Shown here one piece after another: positions 1-9,562 of a stretch of DNA of 64,000 nt; positions within the stretch are counted from its first letter, which is position 1; the number at the start of each line of letters is the position of its first letter. Source of the DNA: Hyphomicrobiales bacterium. Lineage in GTDB: Bacteria > Pseudomonadota > Alphaproteobacteria > Rhizobiales > Rhizobiaceae. The notes beneath the pieces are model-generated. The model made no database searches. It was not told the DNA's origin and saw nothing but the letters and a program-made list of their open reading frames with translations. Location of the stretch: NCBI GenBank assembly GCA_900471925.1, contig UCGV01000006.1:124001-188000 (forward strand). Reading direction: 5' to 3'. A program made the position numbers and the translations under genes.

Positions 1-1
1 G

Positions 2-115
2 AAGAAGGCTGCCGCCAAGGCCGAAGCTTCCGAAGAAGCTGCTGAAGGCGAAGAAGCCGCTCCGAAGAAGAAGGCCGCTCCGAAGAAGAAGGCTTCCGAG
101 GACAGCGCCGAGTAA
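2..115 (+). CDS. C-terminal tail of a Lys/Ala-rich protein, possibly trigger factor (partial)
   Basis: The window opens inside a reading frame that runs 37 codons to a TAA stop. The visible part is low-complexity, rich in Lys, Ala and Glu, with two PKKKA-type blocks. Trigger factor of Rhizobiales often ends in such a basic tail, which is the reason for the suggestion, but some ribosomal proteins do too and no folded domain is visible. A strong terminator follows 22 bases after the stop, so this is the last gene of its transcription unit. Confidence 0.55.
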   Translation, partial: KKAAAKAEASEEAAEGEEAAPKKKAAPKKKASEDSAE

Positions 116-136
116 TCGGTTCTTTCGACTGAAATC

Positions 137-171
137 AAAAAGCCCTGCCGCTTGCGGCAGGGCTTTTTTTT
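137..171 (+). terminator. Rho-independent terminator
   Basis: A perfect 11-bp stem (141-151 with 154-164) closes a two-base loop, is preceded by an A run and followed by eight T. It ends the transcript of the partial gene at the window start. The A run also allows function on the other strand. Confidence 0.9.
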
Positions 172-546
172 GTTGCGGTTTTGAAATCGGGCAGGCTCCG
201 TGACGGCCCATGACCTTACCAAGGTGTAGGCGACCCGGCTCAAGTTATTTGCTTGCCGGAACGACGAGATAGGGGACGAGCAATCGCCCGCCTTTGCTTT
301 GACGACTGGATGATATAGAGGCTGGGGCAGGACGCGACCGCCATTAACTTTAGAATGGGGTCGGGCGGCAGATTGACGTCACGTCGCTGCCACGAGATCA
401 CGTGGCCGTTCTCTATTGCCTATCCATCTATCGGGGCAGGCTGCTAGCGTTTGTCACTGAACATCAGCAAACCGCGCCCGGAACGACACTCGTTCCGGCT
501 CACCCCCGACTGGGCAATAGGATGGCGTACGGCTTAAGCGCAGCCC
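172..546. other. Intergenic stretch, no gene seen
   Basis: About 375 bases between the terminator and the 3' end of the radical SAM gene. A short open frame on the plus strand (402-590) runs into the antisense of that gene and has no convincing ribosome site. No RNA gene or repeat was recognised. Confidence 0.6.
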
Positions 547-2328
547 TCAGACGGCCTTGCGTGTATGGGTCAGTTCGGCGACCTTCTTGATATGGCTGAC
601 AGCGGCCGTGCCACCAGCGGTCTTGGTGAAAAGATCGAGGACGTCTTCATCGTCATCGGCAACGGGCGTCAGAGCCTTGTCCATGTAGCTCTTGGCATCT
701 TTCTCGCGTGCGATCAGGAATGCCGAAACGCTGAGGCCGATGATCGAACCGGCAAGTGAGAGATGTTTGCGCACCGTGTCGAAAGCGAATCGCGGCCAGA
801 ACAGCAGCGGGTGTTCGCGCTTCAGGCCGGGGCGGCGCTCGGACGGGTGCTTCAGGCGCAGAAGACCGCTCTGCAGCGGATGAACGTTCTCCAGCGGCAC
901 GGTGGTAGCAAACGAGACCAGGACCTTGACGAGGCTGCTTAGCTTGATGTTGGTTGCCACAGCGCGGCGCAGCAGGGTCTTCATGTGCTCTGGCGAGTAA
1001 TAAAGTGACCAGGCCTCCTGGTAGATGTCTTCCCATTCCTTCTTGCTCATCTTCGGATGCGCAGTGCACACGTGCTCGACATCGTAGATGTTGAGATCGG
1101 GATCCATCTCGACGCCCTTCTTCCAGAGAACCTGGTGGTCCTCGGAGCCGGGCAGGGGTGTCAGAACGAAAAATTCGATAACGTCGAGCGGCAGTTCTTC
1201 CTGAATGATCCTGATATCGCGGCGGATCGATTCCGGTGTGTCCGACGGGAAGCCGAGAATATAGCCGGCCAGCGTCATGATGCCCTGCGCCTTCCAGGCC
1301 AGCAGCATCTTGCGATATTCGGTGATCTTGTTCTGGTTCTTCTTGGCGGCGGTCAGATTGTCAGGATTGACGTTCTCCAGGCCGATGAAGACGCGGGTGA
1401 CGCCGGCGCGCTTTGATTTCTCGATGAAGTTCGGGATCTTGTGGCAGAGCGTATCCACCTGGATCATCAGGCCGAGCGGGATGCCGTCCTTTTCCCGAAG
1501 CTCGATCAGCCGATCGAAGATCGCCTCCCAATCCTTGTTGCGGGCGAAATTGTCGTCGGTGATGAAGAATTTATGGATGCCCTGCGCCCAGTTCATCCGT
1601 ACCAGTCTCTCGACATCGTCGGCAGACCGGAAACGGGACTTGCGGCCCTGCACATTGATGATCGTGCAGAAAGAGCACTGATAGGGACAGCCGCGTCCCG
1701 CATCGAAACTGGTGCTGAGGCCGAGTGTGCGCTGGATATTATCCTTCGGCAGGAACGGCACCGGTGTGCCGCCGATGCCGGGAAGATCGTTCATGAAATT
1801 GTAGAGCGGCTTCAGTTCGCCGGCTGCTGCATCGCGCAGCACCATCTCCAGCCGCCCCTCGGCCTCCCCTGCAAACATGGAAACGCCCATCTTGCGGCAT
1901 TCCTCAAGGCCGATCGCGTCGCCGTCGAGCATCGACAGGCAACCCGAGATATGGAAGCCACCCATTGAAACGGGCAGTCCGGCATCGCGGAAGGGGCGGG
2001 CGATATCGAGCGCCCGGGGATATTGGTTGGACTGCACGCCGACCAGCGCGACCATGCCGAAGTCGCCGTTGCGTTTGAACTGCGCCAAGATCGCTGCAAA
2101 ATCGACGCGCGTATTGGTTTCGTCGACAATGGTGATGTCGATTGCGGTATCGGCGCCAAGAATTTGTCGCTCGGCGCAATCAGCGGCGATGCCGTAGATG
2201 GCCGCCAGCGAATTGGATGGAATCATCGCCCGCCACCAGCGAATGACGTAGCCGTCATCGTCATAGTGCGACGGTTTGATCAGGACCAGCTGAAACCGCC
2301 TGCGTGCAGCCTCGGAAGTATGGGGCAA
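547..2328 (-). CDS. B12-binding-type radical SAM protein
   Basis: A 593-residue protein with the layout of cobalamin-dependent radical SAM enzymes. A Rossmann-like N-terminal region (about 10-160) is followed by the radical SAM barrel, with the cluster-binding cysteines C214, C218 and C221 in GRGCPYQCSFC. The C-terminal part (about 440-593) includes a likely hydrophobic segment near 545-565. Such enzymes do radical methylations, ring contractions or lipid and hopanoid modifications; the substrate cannot be read here. The start is TTG, with AAGGAAAG nine bases upstream. It stands alone, with 304 bases to sthA behind it. Confidence 0.85.
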   Translation of the reverse strand: MPHTSEAARRRFQLVLIKPSHYDDDGYVIRWWRAMIPSNSLAAIYGIAADCAERQILGADTAIDITIVDETNTRVDFAAILAQFKRNGDFGMVALVGVQSNQYPRALDIARPFRDAGLPVSMGGFHISGCLSMLDGDAIGLEECRKMGVSMFAGEAEGRLEMVLRDAAAGELKPLYNFMNDLPGIGGTPVPFLPKDNIQRTLGLSTSFDAGRGCPYQCSFCTIINVQGRKSRFRSADDVERLVRMNWAQGIHKFFITDDNFARNKDWEAIFDRLIELREKDGIPLGLMIQVDTLCHKIPNFIEKSKRAGVTRVFIGLENVNPDNLTAAKKNQNKITEYRKMLLAWKAQGIMTLAGYILGFPSDTPESIRRDIRIIQEELPLDVIEFFVLTPLPGSEDHQVLWKKGVEMDPDLNIYDVEHVCTAHPKMSKKEWEDIYQEAWSLYYSPEHMKTLLRRAVATNIKLSSLVKVLVSFATTVPLENVHPLQSGLLRLKHPSERRPGLKREHPLLFWPRFAFDTVRKHLSLAGSIIGLSVSAFLIAREKDAKSYMDKALTPVADDDEDVLDLFTKTAGGTAAVSHIKKVAELTHTRKAV

Positions 2329-2605
2329 AATATCGATCTTTCCTTATGGCCTGCGTCGTCTCGCGCATCGCAGGCCGGTCTAATACATGCACTTCATGCT
2401 GTCGAAAGGCGCACCCCATAGTTGGGAAGGCAGTACTCAAAACGCAATAGAGCGATACAGGATGCTTTCAACCGGAGCTTACCAATATCTTTTGACATAG
2501 GATATAGCTCGTTGTTGAAGCGCACAGGCAGGGCACTGCGGCGCGCGCATCGGCGATCCGCAGTCAATAAATCTTTGAGATCAGTGATTTGACAGTGTCG
2601 ATCGA

Positions 2606-2631
2606 AAGGCGAGGGGAAGCCCCCTCGTTTT
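2606..2631 (-). terminator. Candidate terminator downstream of sthA
   Basis: A 7-bp GC-rich stem (CGAGGGG at 2610-2616 with CCCCTCG at 2621-2627) lies directly after the sthA stop. In the sthA direction the T tract is poor, so termination is only suggested. The rest of the 304-base gap (2329-2632) holds nothing recognisable apart from the ribosome site of the radical SAM gene. Confidence 0.4.
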
Positions 2632-2632
2632 C

Positions 2633-4042
2633 TCAGAGTTCGGATTTTATATCGCCCATGCGATTCCAGGCGTCGAGGCCGGCGATCTTGTAAGCTTCCG
2701 CGAGCGTCGGATAGTTGAAGGTATTCTCGACGAAATATTCGACGGTGCCCTTCAGGTTCAGCACGGCCTGGCCGATATGCACCAGTTCGGTGGCGCCTTC
2801 GCCGACAATATGCACACCAAGCAACCGGCGCGTCTTCAGTGAGAAGATCAGCTTCAGAAGGCCGGTATCGAGACCCATGATGTGACCGCGCGATGTCTCG
2901 CGGAAACGGGCGATGCCGCATTCATAGGGAATGCCGCGCTCCCTCATTTCTTCTTCCGTCAGGCCGCAGGTGGAAATTTCCGGCACGGCATAGATGCCGT
3001 AGGGGAAATATTTCTGCGGCTCCTTGGCGACCGCGCCGATGGCGACGCGTGCTGCAATGCGCCCCTGCTCCATCGAGGTCGAGGCAAGGCTCGGGAAGCC
3101 GACGACGTCACCGGCAGCGTAGATATTCGGCACCGAGGTCTGGAAGGTCTCGGGATTGACCTTGAGCCGGCCACGGCTGTCGGCCTCGAGGCCGATGGCC
3201 TGCAGATTGAGCGTATCGGTAGCGCCCATGCGGCCGGCGGCAAAGAGCACCATGTCGGTCACGATAAGACGGCCGTTATCGAGCGTCAGCTGCACCTTGC
3301 CGTTGTCGAGCCGCTCGACCTTGTCAGCCTTGGTGCCGAGGAACAGCTTCATGTTGCGGTCGCGCAGCTGATAGGTGAAATCCTCGATGATTTCCTTGTC
3401 GATGAAGTCGAGCATGGTCGACTTCGGATCGATGACGGTTACGGCCGTATCCAGCGCCGAAAAGATCGTTGCATATTCGATGCCGATAACGCCGGCGCCG
3501 ATCACGACCATGCTGCGCGGCAGCTCCTCCATATCGAGCAACTCGTCGCTGTCCAGTACGGTCTTGCCGTCGAAGGGCATATAGTCGGGCCGGAAAGGTT
3601 TGGTGCCGACGGCGAGCAGAATGCTGGCGCCGGTCACATTCATCGTCTCGCCGTCGTCCTTGACGACCTGCAACGTGTTGGCGTCGACGAAGCTTGCCTT
3701 GCCGCGGATGTGCTGTACGCGGTTACGGGCGAACTGGTGCTCCAACACTTCCACTTCATGGTCGAGCGTAATCAGCAGGCGGCGGCGCAGGTCCTCGGCA
3801 CTGATCTCCTGCTTCACGCGATAGCTGCGGCCATAGAAGCCGCGCTCACGCCAGCCGGAAAGATTGAGTGCGGTTTCGCGCAGCGTCTTCGAAGGGATCG
3901 TACCGGTATGGACGGACACGCCGCCGACACGTTTTCCGGCCTCGATAACCAGCACTTTCTTGCCGAGTTTTGCAGCCTGAATTGCGCCACGGCGCCCGGC
4001 GGGGCCGCTGCCCACTACCACGAGATCGTACTGGAACATCAT
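2633..4042 (-). CDS. sthA: Soluble pyridine nucleotide transhydrogenase (Si-specific)
   Basis: A 469-residue flavoprotein that transfers hydride between NADPH and NAD, balancing the two pools in the cytoplasm. An FAD-binding GxGxxG sits near residue 11 and a second, NAD-binding glycine motif (GAGVIGIEYA) near 180. The C-terminal dimerisation domain carries the family signature FNYPTLAEAY. The position where lipoamide dehydrogenases carry the CxxxxC redox pair reads GGVSVHTGTIPSK. The missing cysteines separate SthA from dihydrolipoyl dehydrogenase and mercuric reductase. The start is ATG-ATG at 4042 with a GGGG stretch upstream. Confidence 0.92.
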   Translation of the reverse strand: MMFQYDLVVVGSGPAGRRGAIQAAKLGKKVLVIEAGKRVGGVSVHTGTIPSKTLRETALNLSGWRERGFYGRSYRVKQEISAEDLRRRLLITLDHEVEVLEHQFARNRVQHIRGKASFVDANTLQVVKDDGETMNVTGASILLAVGTKPFRPDYMPFDGKTVLDSDELLDMEELPRSMVVIGAGVIGIEYATIFSALDTAVTVIDPKSTMLDFIDKEIIEDFTYQLRDRNMKLFLGTKADKVERLDNGKVQLTLDNGRLIVTDMVLFAAGRMGATDTLNLQAIGLEADSRGRLKVNPETFQTSVPNIYAAGDVVGFPSLASTSMEQGRIAARVAIGAVAKEPQKYFPYGIYAVPEISTCGLTEEEMRERGIPYECGIARFRETSRGHIMGLDTGLLKLIFSLKTRRLLGVHIVGEGATELVHIGQAVLNLKGTVEYFVENTFNYPTLAEAYKIAGLDAWNRMGDIKSEL

Positions 4043-4137
4043 TTAGCCCCGAACTGGAATTGGAATCATATTGCGACGCGAAATGTCGCGCGTTCATCGG
4101 TAGCCGGTCAATGTTACAGTTTGTATTCTGGTGAAGT

Positions 4138-4728
4138 TTACGAGTTCGAAAAGCCAAATAATGGCTCAAGTTTTTCGAATGTCTCGTCCATTGCATAGGC
4201 GCCGATGAAGAAAAGCGAAAAATGACCGTATGTCAGTGAGATCTGCGATTCTGCAGCCATCTCGCCGCCCTTGGCAACGCCAGCCACATAGATGGCCGAG
4301 GCAAGCCCCGTACGGTCGGCGCCGGCCTTGCAGTGGATGAGCAACGGCTTGGGCGCTGTCGCCATGATTGCCATCAAACGGCGGCCTTCATCGACCGACA
4401 GCTCCTTCGTCGCCGACATCTTGAAATCGATGTGCTGGACATTGAGGCCCTTGGCCGCCGCAACCTCGTTGTCGTACCAGCCTTCGCCACTGCTGTCGCC
4501 GCGCAGGTTCAGTACCGACTTGATGCCGTATTCCTTGACCAGTTCGCCAAGCTTTGCCGGAGAGGGCTGGGCAGATCGATAGACTTGACCTTCGACGACC
4601 GCGTGCACATTGGTCGAAAGCTGGAGGTAGGCGAGGTAGACACCCGTTACGACAAGCAGCAGAAGCGTCAGTCGTATCAACGCCCGAAGGGTTGGCGGCC
4701 TGTATAAACGACCCGGAGAAATGCCCAT
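4138..4728 (-). CDS. Membrane-anchored tyrosine/dual-specificity phosphatase
   Basis: A 196-residue protein with one N-terminal membrane segment (about 17-36) and a phosphatase domain. The P-loop signature HCKAGADRTG carries the catalytic C133 and R139, and the upstream YRSAQPS and NLRGD motifs fit the DSP-like family. The catalytic domain probably faces one side of the inner membrane; the substrate is unknown. I chose the ATG at 4728 because it has a GGGGCAG site just upstream. Longer starts at 4788 or 4830 lack one. It lies downstream of radC on the same strand with a 114-base gap. Confidence 0.8.
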   Translation of the reverse strand: MGISPGRLYRPPTLRALIRLTLLLLVVTGVYLAYLQLSTNVHAVVEGQVYRSAQPSPAKLGELVKEYGIKSVLNLRGDSSGEGWYDNEVAAAKGLNVQHIDFKMSATKELSVDEGRRLMAIMATAPKPLLIHCKAGADRTGLASAIYVAGVAKGGEMAAESQISLTYGHFSLFFIGAYAMDETFEKLEPLFGFSNS

Positions 4729-4842
4729 GTCTGCCCCATGCAGTTGTCTTATGATCCAGCTTGAAGAGCGCCAAAATGGCTTTTTCATGCTGCAAAGCAA
4801 TTCCGGCCAAGCTCCGTGGCAATTTTGCATCCGGAATGCTTC

Positions 4843-5652
4843 TTATATCAGACGCAGGCCCTTCAGGCTTGCCTGCCCGTCCTTGCCGATGATGATGTGA
4901 TCGTGGACGGAAATGCCGAGCGGCTTGGCCGCATCGATGATCATCTTCGTCATCTCGATATCCGCACGCGACGGCGTCGGATCGCCGCTCGGATGGTTGT
5001 GGACGAGGATAAGAGCCGTGGCCGACAGTTCGAGCGCCCGCTTCACCACTTCACGCGGATAGACGGGCGTATGGTCCACGGTTCCGCGTCCTTGCACCTC
5101 GTCGGCGATAAGCGCATTGCGTTTGTCGAGAAAGAGAATGCGGAACTGCTCACGCGTTTCGTGTGCCATGGCCGCATGACAATATTGGATGACCGACGAC
5201 CATGAGGAGAGCACCTGCTTGCCTCTGAGCTCACTCTTCAGCGCTCGATGGGAGAGGCTGGATATGAGCTTCAGGTCGAGCGCCACCGCCTCGCCCACGC
5301 CTTTGACCTCTTGCAGCAGAGCCGCCGGTGCGCCGAAGACGCCGGCAAGCGAGCCGAACCGGTCGATCAGCGCCTTGGCGATTGGCTTTGTGTCTCGCCG
5401 TGGGATAAGCCGGAAAAGCAGGAGCTCGAGAATTTCGTAGTCTGCGAGTGCCGTGTCGCCATGCTCGCGAAAACGGCTGCGCAATCTCTCGCGATGGCCG
5501 TGGTAATGTTCTTCCTTGGCGGGCAGGGCGGCTTTGGAGATGGCAGCCTTGGCCGGCTGTCCGAAAAACGCCCGCTCGTCGACTGCAATATCCTCGTCCA
5601 TGTCGAAAGGCAGCTCACTATCGCCGGATTGCGGAACGGGGCCTTTCGCCAT
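4843..5652 (-). CDS. radC: RadC family protein, JAB/MPN domain
   Basis: A 269-residue RadC homologue. After a variable acidic N-terminus come a helix-hairpin-helix region (about 108-124) and a JAB domain with the metal motif [14 protein letters not shown] (H218, H220, D231). RadC was once thought to be a repair protein; its biochemical role is still unclear, and members occur in mobile elements as well as chromosomes. It starts eight bases after the map stop, so map and radC probably form an operon. Confidence 0.9.
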   Translation of the reverse strand: MAKGPVPQSGDSELPFDMDEDIAVDERAFFGQPAKAAISKAALPAKEEHYHGHRERLRSRFREHGDTALADYEILELLLFRLIPRRDTKPIAKALIDRFGSLAGVFGAPAALLQEVKGVGEAVALDLKLISSLSHRALKSELRGKQVLSSWSSVIQYCHAAMAHETREQFRILFLDKRNALIADEVQGRGTVDHTPVYPREVVKRALELSATALILVHNHPSGDPTPSRADIEMTKMIIDAAKPLGISVHDHIIIGKDGQASLKGLRLI

Positions 5653-5660
5653 GAGGCTCG

Positions 5661-6497
5661 TTACCCGTTGAGCGGCGGCAGGCCCGGCCGGTCGAGGCCG
5701 GCGGGCGAGAGCGTGAAGATTTCGCAGCCATTCGCGGTGACACCAACGGTATGTTCGTATTGCGCCGAGAGCGACCGGTCGCGCGTCACGGCTGTCCAGC
5801 CGTCGGCGAGCACCTTCACATGCGGACGTCCGAGATTGATCATCGGCTCGATCGTGAAGATCATGCCCTCGCGCAACTCCGGCCCTTCATTGGCGCGGCC
5901 GTAATGCAGGATATTTGGCGAATCATGGAACAGGCGGCCGACACCATGGCCGCAGAAATCGCGCACCACGGAGCAGCGCTCGGCTTCCGCATAGGTCTGG
6001 ATCGCTTCGCCGATCGCACCAGTGCGTGCGCCGGGATGCACGGCGGCGATGCCGCGCATCAGCGACTCGTAGGTCACTTCGAGCAGTCGTTCGGCGGCGC
6101 GCTTGATCTGGCCGACCGGATACATGCGGCTCGAATCCCCATGCCAGCCATCGACGACGAAGGTGACATCGATATTGACGACATCGCCCTCGCGCAGCGG
6201 CTTGTCGTCGGGAATGCCGTGGCAGACCACATGGTTGATCGAGGTGCAGGTGGATTTCGTATAGCCGCGATAGTTCAGCGTCGCCGGATAGGCGCCGTGA
6301 TCCATGCCGAATTCGAAAACGAAACGGTCGATTTCATTGGTCGCCAGACCCGGCTTGACGATATCTGCAAGCGCATCGAGGCAACGTGCGGTCAACTGGC
6401 ACGCATTGCGCATTCCTTCGAATGCTTCGGGTCCGTAAAGCCTGATGGCGCCGGTATTCTTCGGCGGCGCGGAGGAGGCTTCGATATAATTTACCAT
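5661..6497 (-). CDS. map: Type I methionine aminopeptidase
   Basis: A 278-residue enzyme that removes the initiator methionine from nascent proteins. The pita-bread fold is recognisable from GVRTSTCTSI-like context (here [21 protein letters not shown] near 94), the metal ligands in NIDVTF and the DxSRMYPVG segment, GHGVG and the C-terminal FTIEPM and QYEHT blocks. Length is typical, with a short N-terminal extension. It is the first gene of the leftward map-radC unit. Confidence 0.95.
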   Translation of the reverse strand: MVNYIEASSAPPKNTGAIRLYGPEAFEGMRNACQLTARCLDALADIVKPGLATNEIDRFVFEFGMDHGAYPATLNYRGYTKSTCTSINHVVCHGIPDDKPLREGDVVNIDVTFVVDGWHGDSSRMYPVGQIKRAAERLLEVTYESLMRGIAAVHPGARTGAIGEAIQTYAEAERCSVVRDFCGHGVGRLFHDSPNILHYGRANEGPELREGMIFTIEPMINLGRPHVKVLADGWTAVTRDRSLSAQYEHTVGVTANGCEIFTLSPAGLDRPGLPPLNG

Positions 6498-6713
6498 TGC
6501 AAGGCCTTAGCGGAGTTTACTGTCTCTTTTCATAATGCAGCTGTGCCGGGTTCGTCCATCGCGATCAATCGCATGGGGAAGATTTCTCGAGTGCGTTGCA
6601 TCAGGTGAAAATACCCAGCTAGGTCGCCCGCCAGCATGAATAGAACTGCAGACCATCAATATCCACAGTCTTGTCAATTAGATAGGATTGTGGACGGAAA
6701 ATTCCACTGTTAC

Positions 6714-6727
6714 TCACCGATTGGTGA
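6714..6727. promoter_or_regulatory. Candidate operator for the TetR-type regulator
   Basis: A perfect inverted repeat TCACC-GATT-GGTGA lies 19 bases upstream of the TetR gene start. Such a site next to the gene fits autorepression. It also lies in the shared region with the leftward map gene, so map could be affected. The assignment rests on position and symmetry only. Confidence 0.45.
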
Positions 6728-6745
6728 CAGACCGGGGTTGACCGA

Positions 6746-7405
6746 ATGCTGAATGAAACTGCCGTGGCCGTGCTCGAACAGACGAGTGCCGCTGAACCTG
6801 AAAAGCGCATCCGCGACAGAAGCGCCACCGAGCGTGCAATACTGAAAGCCGCAAAGAACCTGCTGGCGGAGGAGGGCTTCCAGAATTTCGGCATCAATGC
6901 AGTGGCCCGCCGCGCCGGCTGCGACAAGCAGTTGATCTACCGCTATTACGGCGGTCTCGACGGCCTTGTCGAGGCGATCGGCGCCGATCTCGGCAGCTGG
7001 GTCAAGGATCGTATTCCCGAAGATACCGGCGGAATGTTCCTTTTGACTTATGGCGACCTGATGGAGCGGCTGTCGCTGCTTTTCATGGAAGCACTCCGCG
7101 ACGATCCGCTGATGCGCCGCATCGTTGCCTGGGAAATTTCCGAAAATACCGAGCAGGTGAAGCGTCTTTCCGAAGCGCGATCGAAGGCGCTCGGGCTCTG
7201 GCTCGACCGCATGCGCGGTTCGCTGACGCCACCGAAGGGCGTCGATACCGCGGCCGTCAACGCATTGATCTTCGCCTCCATCCAGCATCTGGTGCTGTCC
7301 GCCGCTGCCGGCGGACAGTGCGCGGGCCTGGCCCTCAAGAACGGCAAGGACTGGGAGAAGGCGGCTATTGCGCTCAAGCGGCTGGTGCGCGGCGTTTACG
7401 GCTGA
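6746..7405 (+). CDS. TetR/AcrR family transcriptional regulator
   Basis: A 219-residue regulator. The N-terminal helix-turn-helix (about 30-75) reads AILKAAKNLLAEEGF...VARRAGCDKQLIYRYYGG, the standard TetR DNA-binding pattern. The remaining part is the variable all-helical ligand-binding domain. It is divergent from map, and a palindrome sits just before its start. The neighbouring genes downstream are two small membrane proteins, so the target is not evident. Confidence 0.88.
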   Translation: MLNETAVAVLEQTSAAEPEKRIRDRSATERAILKAAKNLLAEEGFQNFGINAVARRAGCDKQLIYRYYGGLDGLVEAIGADLGSWVKDRIPEDTGGMFLLTYGDLMERLSLLFMEALRDDPLMRRIVAWEISENTEQVKRLSEARSKALGLWLDRMRGSLTPPKGVDTAAVNALIFASIQHLVLSAAAGGQCAGLALKNGKDWEKAAIALKRLVRGVYG

Positions 7406-7622
7406 GCACGAGGCGCAAGCGCGCAGCGGTTTTACGATAGCGATATGCAAGACAAAGGCGTGAAGCGGGCAGGCGAATTCGAGAGATCGCGAAGCGCTTC
7501 TAGCAATCCACAGCCTCCGCTCCGGCGTTAACCTTAACAAATGGTTTACGTTGCGTGGTGCTGGTTAAGCCGCCAGTGTGATCCACATTAGAGATGTAAC
7601 GAGTGTGGACCCGAGTTCTGCC

Positions 7623-7796
7623 ATGGGAACCAGAGCAGCCAGAACCGTGTTTCTTGTCGCGGCGATAATGTTTTTCGCCGTGCTGGCGCTGGATATCGCG
7701 GTGCCCACGCTCGTACTTTGCATTATGGCATCGTCGGTCTGGCTCGTGTCTCTCGATATGCCGGTCCTGCACAAGCACGAAGGAGAGGCCGCATGA
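7623..7796 (+). CDS. Small membrane protein of unknown function
   Basis: A 57-residue product dominated by one long or two close hydrophobic segments (about 8-42). The frame could start earlier at a GTG at 7578, but the ATG at 7623 places the hydrophobic segment near the N-terminus. No clear ribosome site precedes either. Its stop codon overlaps the ATG of the next gene (ATGA at 7793-7796), which suggests translational coupling and supports it being real. Confidence 0.5.
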   Translation: MGTRAARTVFLVAAIMFFAVLALDIAVPTLVLCIMASSVWLVSLDMPVLHKHEGEAA

Positions 7797-8125
7797 AGTG
7801 GTTTCTGATCTTCTGGGCCGGCCCGATCGTCTTTCTGGCGGGATGGTACTGGCTTTCCTACTATGATCTGAACTTCGGCATCTTCATGCTGACGCGGCAG
7901 GTTCATGACCTGACCTTCCAGATTTACGGCAAGGTGCTTGGTCTGCCGCCGCAGGAAATCCCGCCACTCGTCGCTCGCGCCATTGCAGTCGACAGCCTCG
8001 TCGTTTTTGCCATCATGGGCTTCCGCAAGCGGCGTCAGATCGCGGCCTGGTGGAAGGCGCGTCAGGCCTCCGTATCGTCGTCAGCCGATCTCGCCAGCAA
8101 GGAAAGCCTGTCGAGCGCCCCCTGA
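7793..8125 (+). CDS. Small membrane protein, probably DUF6105 family
   Basis: A 110-residue protein with an N-terminal membrane segment (about 3-22) and a second one (about 66-82) followed by a basic [11 protein letters not shown] stretch. It resembles from memory the rhizobial DUF6105 proteins, for which no function is known. The start at 7793 has AGGAGAG upstream and overlaps the previous stop. Its last 64 bases overlap the 3' end of ruvX on the other strand. Confidence 0.7.
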   Translation: MKWFLIFWAGPIVFLAGWYWLSYYDLNFGIFMLTRQVHDLTFQIYGKVLGLPPQEIPPLVARAIAVDSLVVFAIMGFRKRRQIAAWWKARQASVSSSADLASKESLSSAP

Positions 8126-8556
8126 AGGATGAAGCTTGCCGCCGCCGAATCGATGCGTTCGGCGCGTTTTGCCCGCGAGACATCCATTTCCAGCAAGGCC
8201 CGTTCGGCCGCCACGGTCGATAGCCGCTCATCCCAATAGACGAAGGGAAGAGCGGTTTTCTGCTCCATGTTGCGCACGAAGGCCCGCGTTGCCTGCACGC
8301 GCGGTCCGGCCGATCCGTCCATGTTCATGGGCAGGCCGATCACGAAAGCGGTGACCTTTTCCTTCGCCGCAAAATCCAGCAACAGATCAGCATCGATGGT
8401 GAATTTTTCGCGCTTGAGGACCGGGCGTGGCGTGGCGAAGCGGCGTCCGAGGTCCGACATCGCAAGTCCGATGGTCTTCGTGCCGAGATCGAGGCCGGCG
8501 ATTGCCTGTCCGGGTCCGAGCGTTGCGGCCAGTTCCTCGATCGTCAGCACCGTCAT
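8062..8556 (-). CDS. ruvX: RuvX/YqgF family nuclease (16S rRNA processing, putative Holliday junction resolvase)
   Basis: A 164-residue RNase H-fold protein. The N-terminal [15 protein letters not shown] carries the first catalytic Asp, IGLPMNMDG follows, and the C-terminal [12 protein letters not shown] and [12 protein letters not shown] blocks hold the other acidic residues. YqgF processes pre-16S rRNA ends in E. coli and resembles RuvC-type resolvases. Its stop codon lies inside the end of the convergent small membrane protein gene. Confidence 0.92.
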   Translation of the reverse strand: MTVLTIEELAATLGPGQAIAGLDLGTKTIGLAMSDLGRRFATPRPVLKREKFTIDADLLLDFAAKEKVTAFVIGLPMNMDGSAGPRVQATRAFVRNMEQKTALPFVYWDERLSTVAAERALLEMDVSRAKRAERIDSAAASFILQGALDRLSLLARSADDDTEA

Positions 8557-8628
8557 TGCCCTGTCATCCCGTCAAAAGAAATTGAAGCTTGCGCCGCTTT
8601 TCTTTGCGGCCATATCGGCTATGTCCTT

Positions 8629-8695
8629 AGAGCAATTCGAGGGAAAGTGCGAAACGGTTTTCCGCCCCGGAGCGCTTCGCACTGTTCTGGTCCCG
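8629..8695. repeat. Rhizobial-type intergenic palindromic repeat
   Basis: This stretch (AGAGCAATTC..., with GTGCGAA at 8647-8653 matched by TTCGCAC at 8676-8682) resembles the short imperfect palindromes that recur between genes in Rhizobium genomes, here from memory. A related, more degenerate stretch lies near 12298-12350 (AGCATTTCCAGCAAAAG-like). The hairpin may also affect transcripts entering the hydrolase gene. Confidence 0.45.
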
Positions 8696-8732
8696 AAATC
8701 ATCTTTGCATCACATAATAAAGGAGACTTTTC

Positions 8733-9437
8733 ATGAAGATCACCTGGCTCGGCCATGCCGCCTTCCGGATCGAGACGAAGGCTGCCAAAATCCTGATCGA
8801 CCCTTTCCTGACCTATAACGCGTCCTTCGCCGGCCAGGATATCAAGGACGTCACCAACGGCATCACCCATATCCTTTTGACCCACGGCCATGGCGACCAT
8901 GTTGGCGATACCGTGGAGATCGCCAAGCAGACCGGCGCCGTCGTTCTCGCCAATGCCGATCTCGCGTCCTGGCTTGGTACCAAGGGCGTCGACAAGCTCG
9001 AAATGGGCAACACCGGCGGTACCGTCCCGCTCGGCAGCTTCACCGCTACCTTTACCAATGCCCTTCATTCTTCGGCGCAGACCACCGAAGACGGCGTTTC
9101 CCATTCGCTCGGCAGCGCCAACGGCCTGATGCTGCACTTCGACGACGAACCGAGCCTCTTCCACATGGGCGACACGGATATCTTCTCCGACATGGCGCTG
9201 ATCAACGAGCTGCATCAGCCTGATATCGGCATCGTGCCGATCGGCGATCGCTTCACCATGGGCGGTGCGGTGGCGGCTCTCGCTTGCCAGCGCTACTTCA
9301 ACTTCAAGACGGCCATTCCCTGCCACTACGGCACCTTCCCGATCATCGACCAGACACCGGAAAAGTTCATTGCCGGCATGGAAGCTTCGAAGACGGAAGT
9401 GAAGGCACCGAAGCCCGGTGAAAGCCTGTCGTTCTGA
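8733..9437 (+). CDS. Metal-dependent hydrolase, UPF0173 (metallo-beta-lactamase fold)
   Basis: A 234-residue single-domain MBL-fold hydrolase. The metal motif [10 protein letters not shown] (H51, H53, D55, H56) and the downstream HMGDTDIF and CHYGTFP blocks are those of the UPF0173 family. The substrate is not known; relatives with this fold act on esters, phosphodiesters or lipids. AAGGAGA precedes the ATG by six bases. It stands alone ahead of the gat genes. Confidence 0.9.
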   Translation: MKITWLGHAAFRIETKAAKILIDPFLTYNASFAGQDIKDVTNGITHILLTHGHGDHVGDTVEIAKQTGAVVLANADLASWLGTKGVDKLEMGNTGGTVPLGSFTATFTNALHSSAQTTEDGVSHSLGSANGLMLHFDDEPSLFHMGDTDIFSDMALINELHQPDIGIVPIGDRFTMGGAVAALACQRYFNFKTAIPCHYGTFPIIDQTPEKFIAGMEASKTEVKAPKPGESLSF

Positions 9438-9562
9438 TCCCCAGGCCCTCAAATCCCGGTGGATTTGAGCGCAGGAATTCTGCATTGCCGAAAAGGCAAA
9501 CCCGTTGCACAGGACGGACATGGTCTTTATAGCGGTAGGAAAATTCCTATCCGGAGAATGCC

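Noticed and set aside
2633..4042. Dihydrolipoyl dehydrogenase as the identity of the flavoprotein
   Set aside because: The redox-active cysteine pair is absent and the sequence follows SthA in its conserved blocks.
2882..4198. A 438-codon open frame on the plus strand opposite sthA
   Set aside because: Shadow of sthA; no ribosome site and no recognisable protein pattern.
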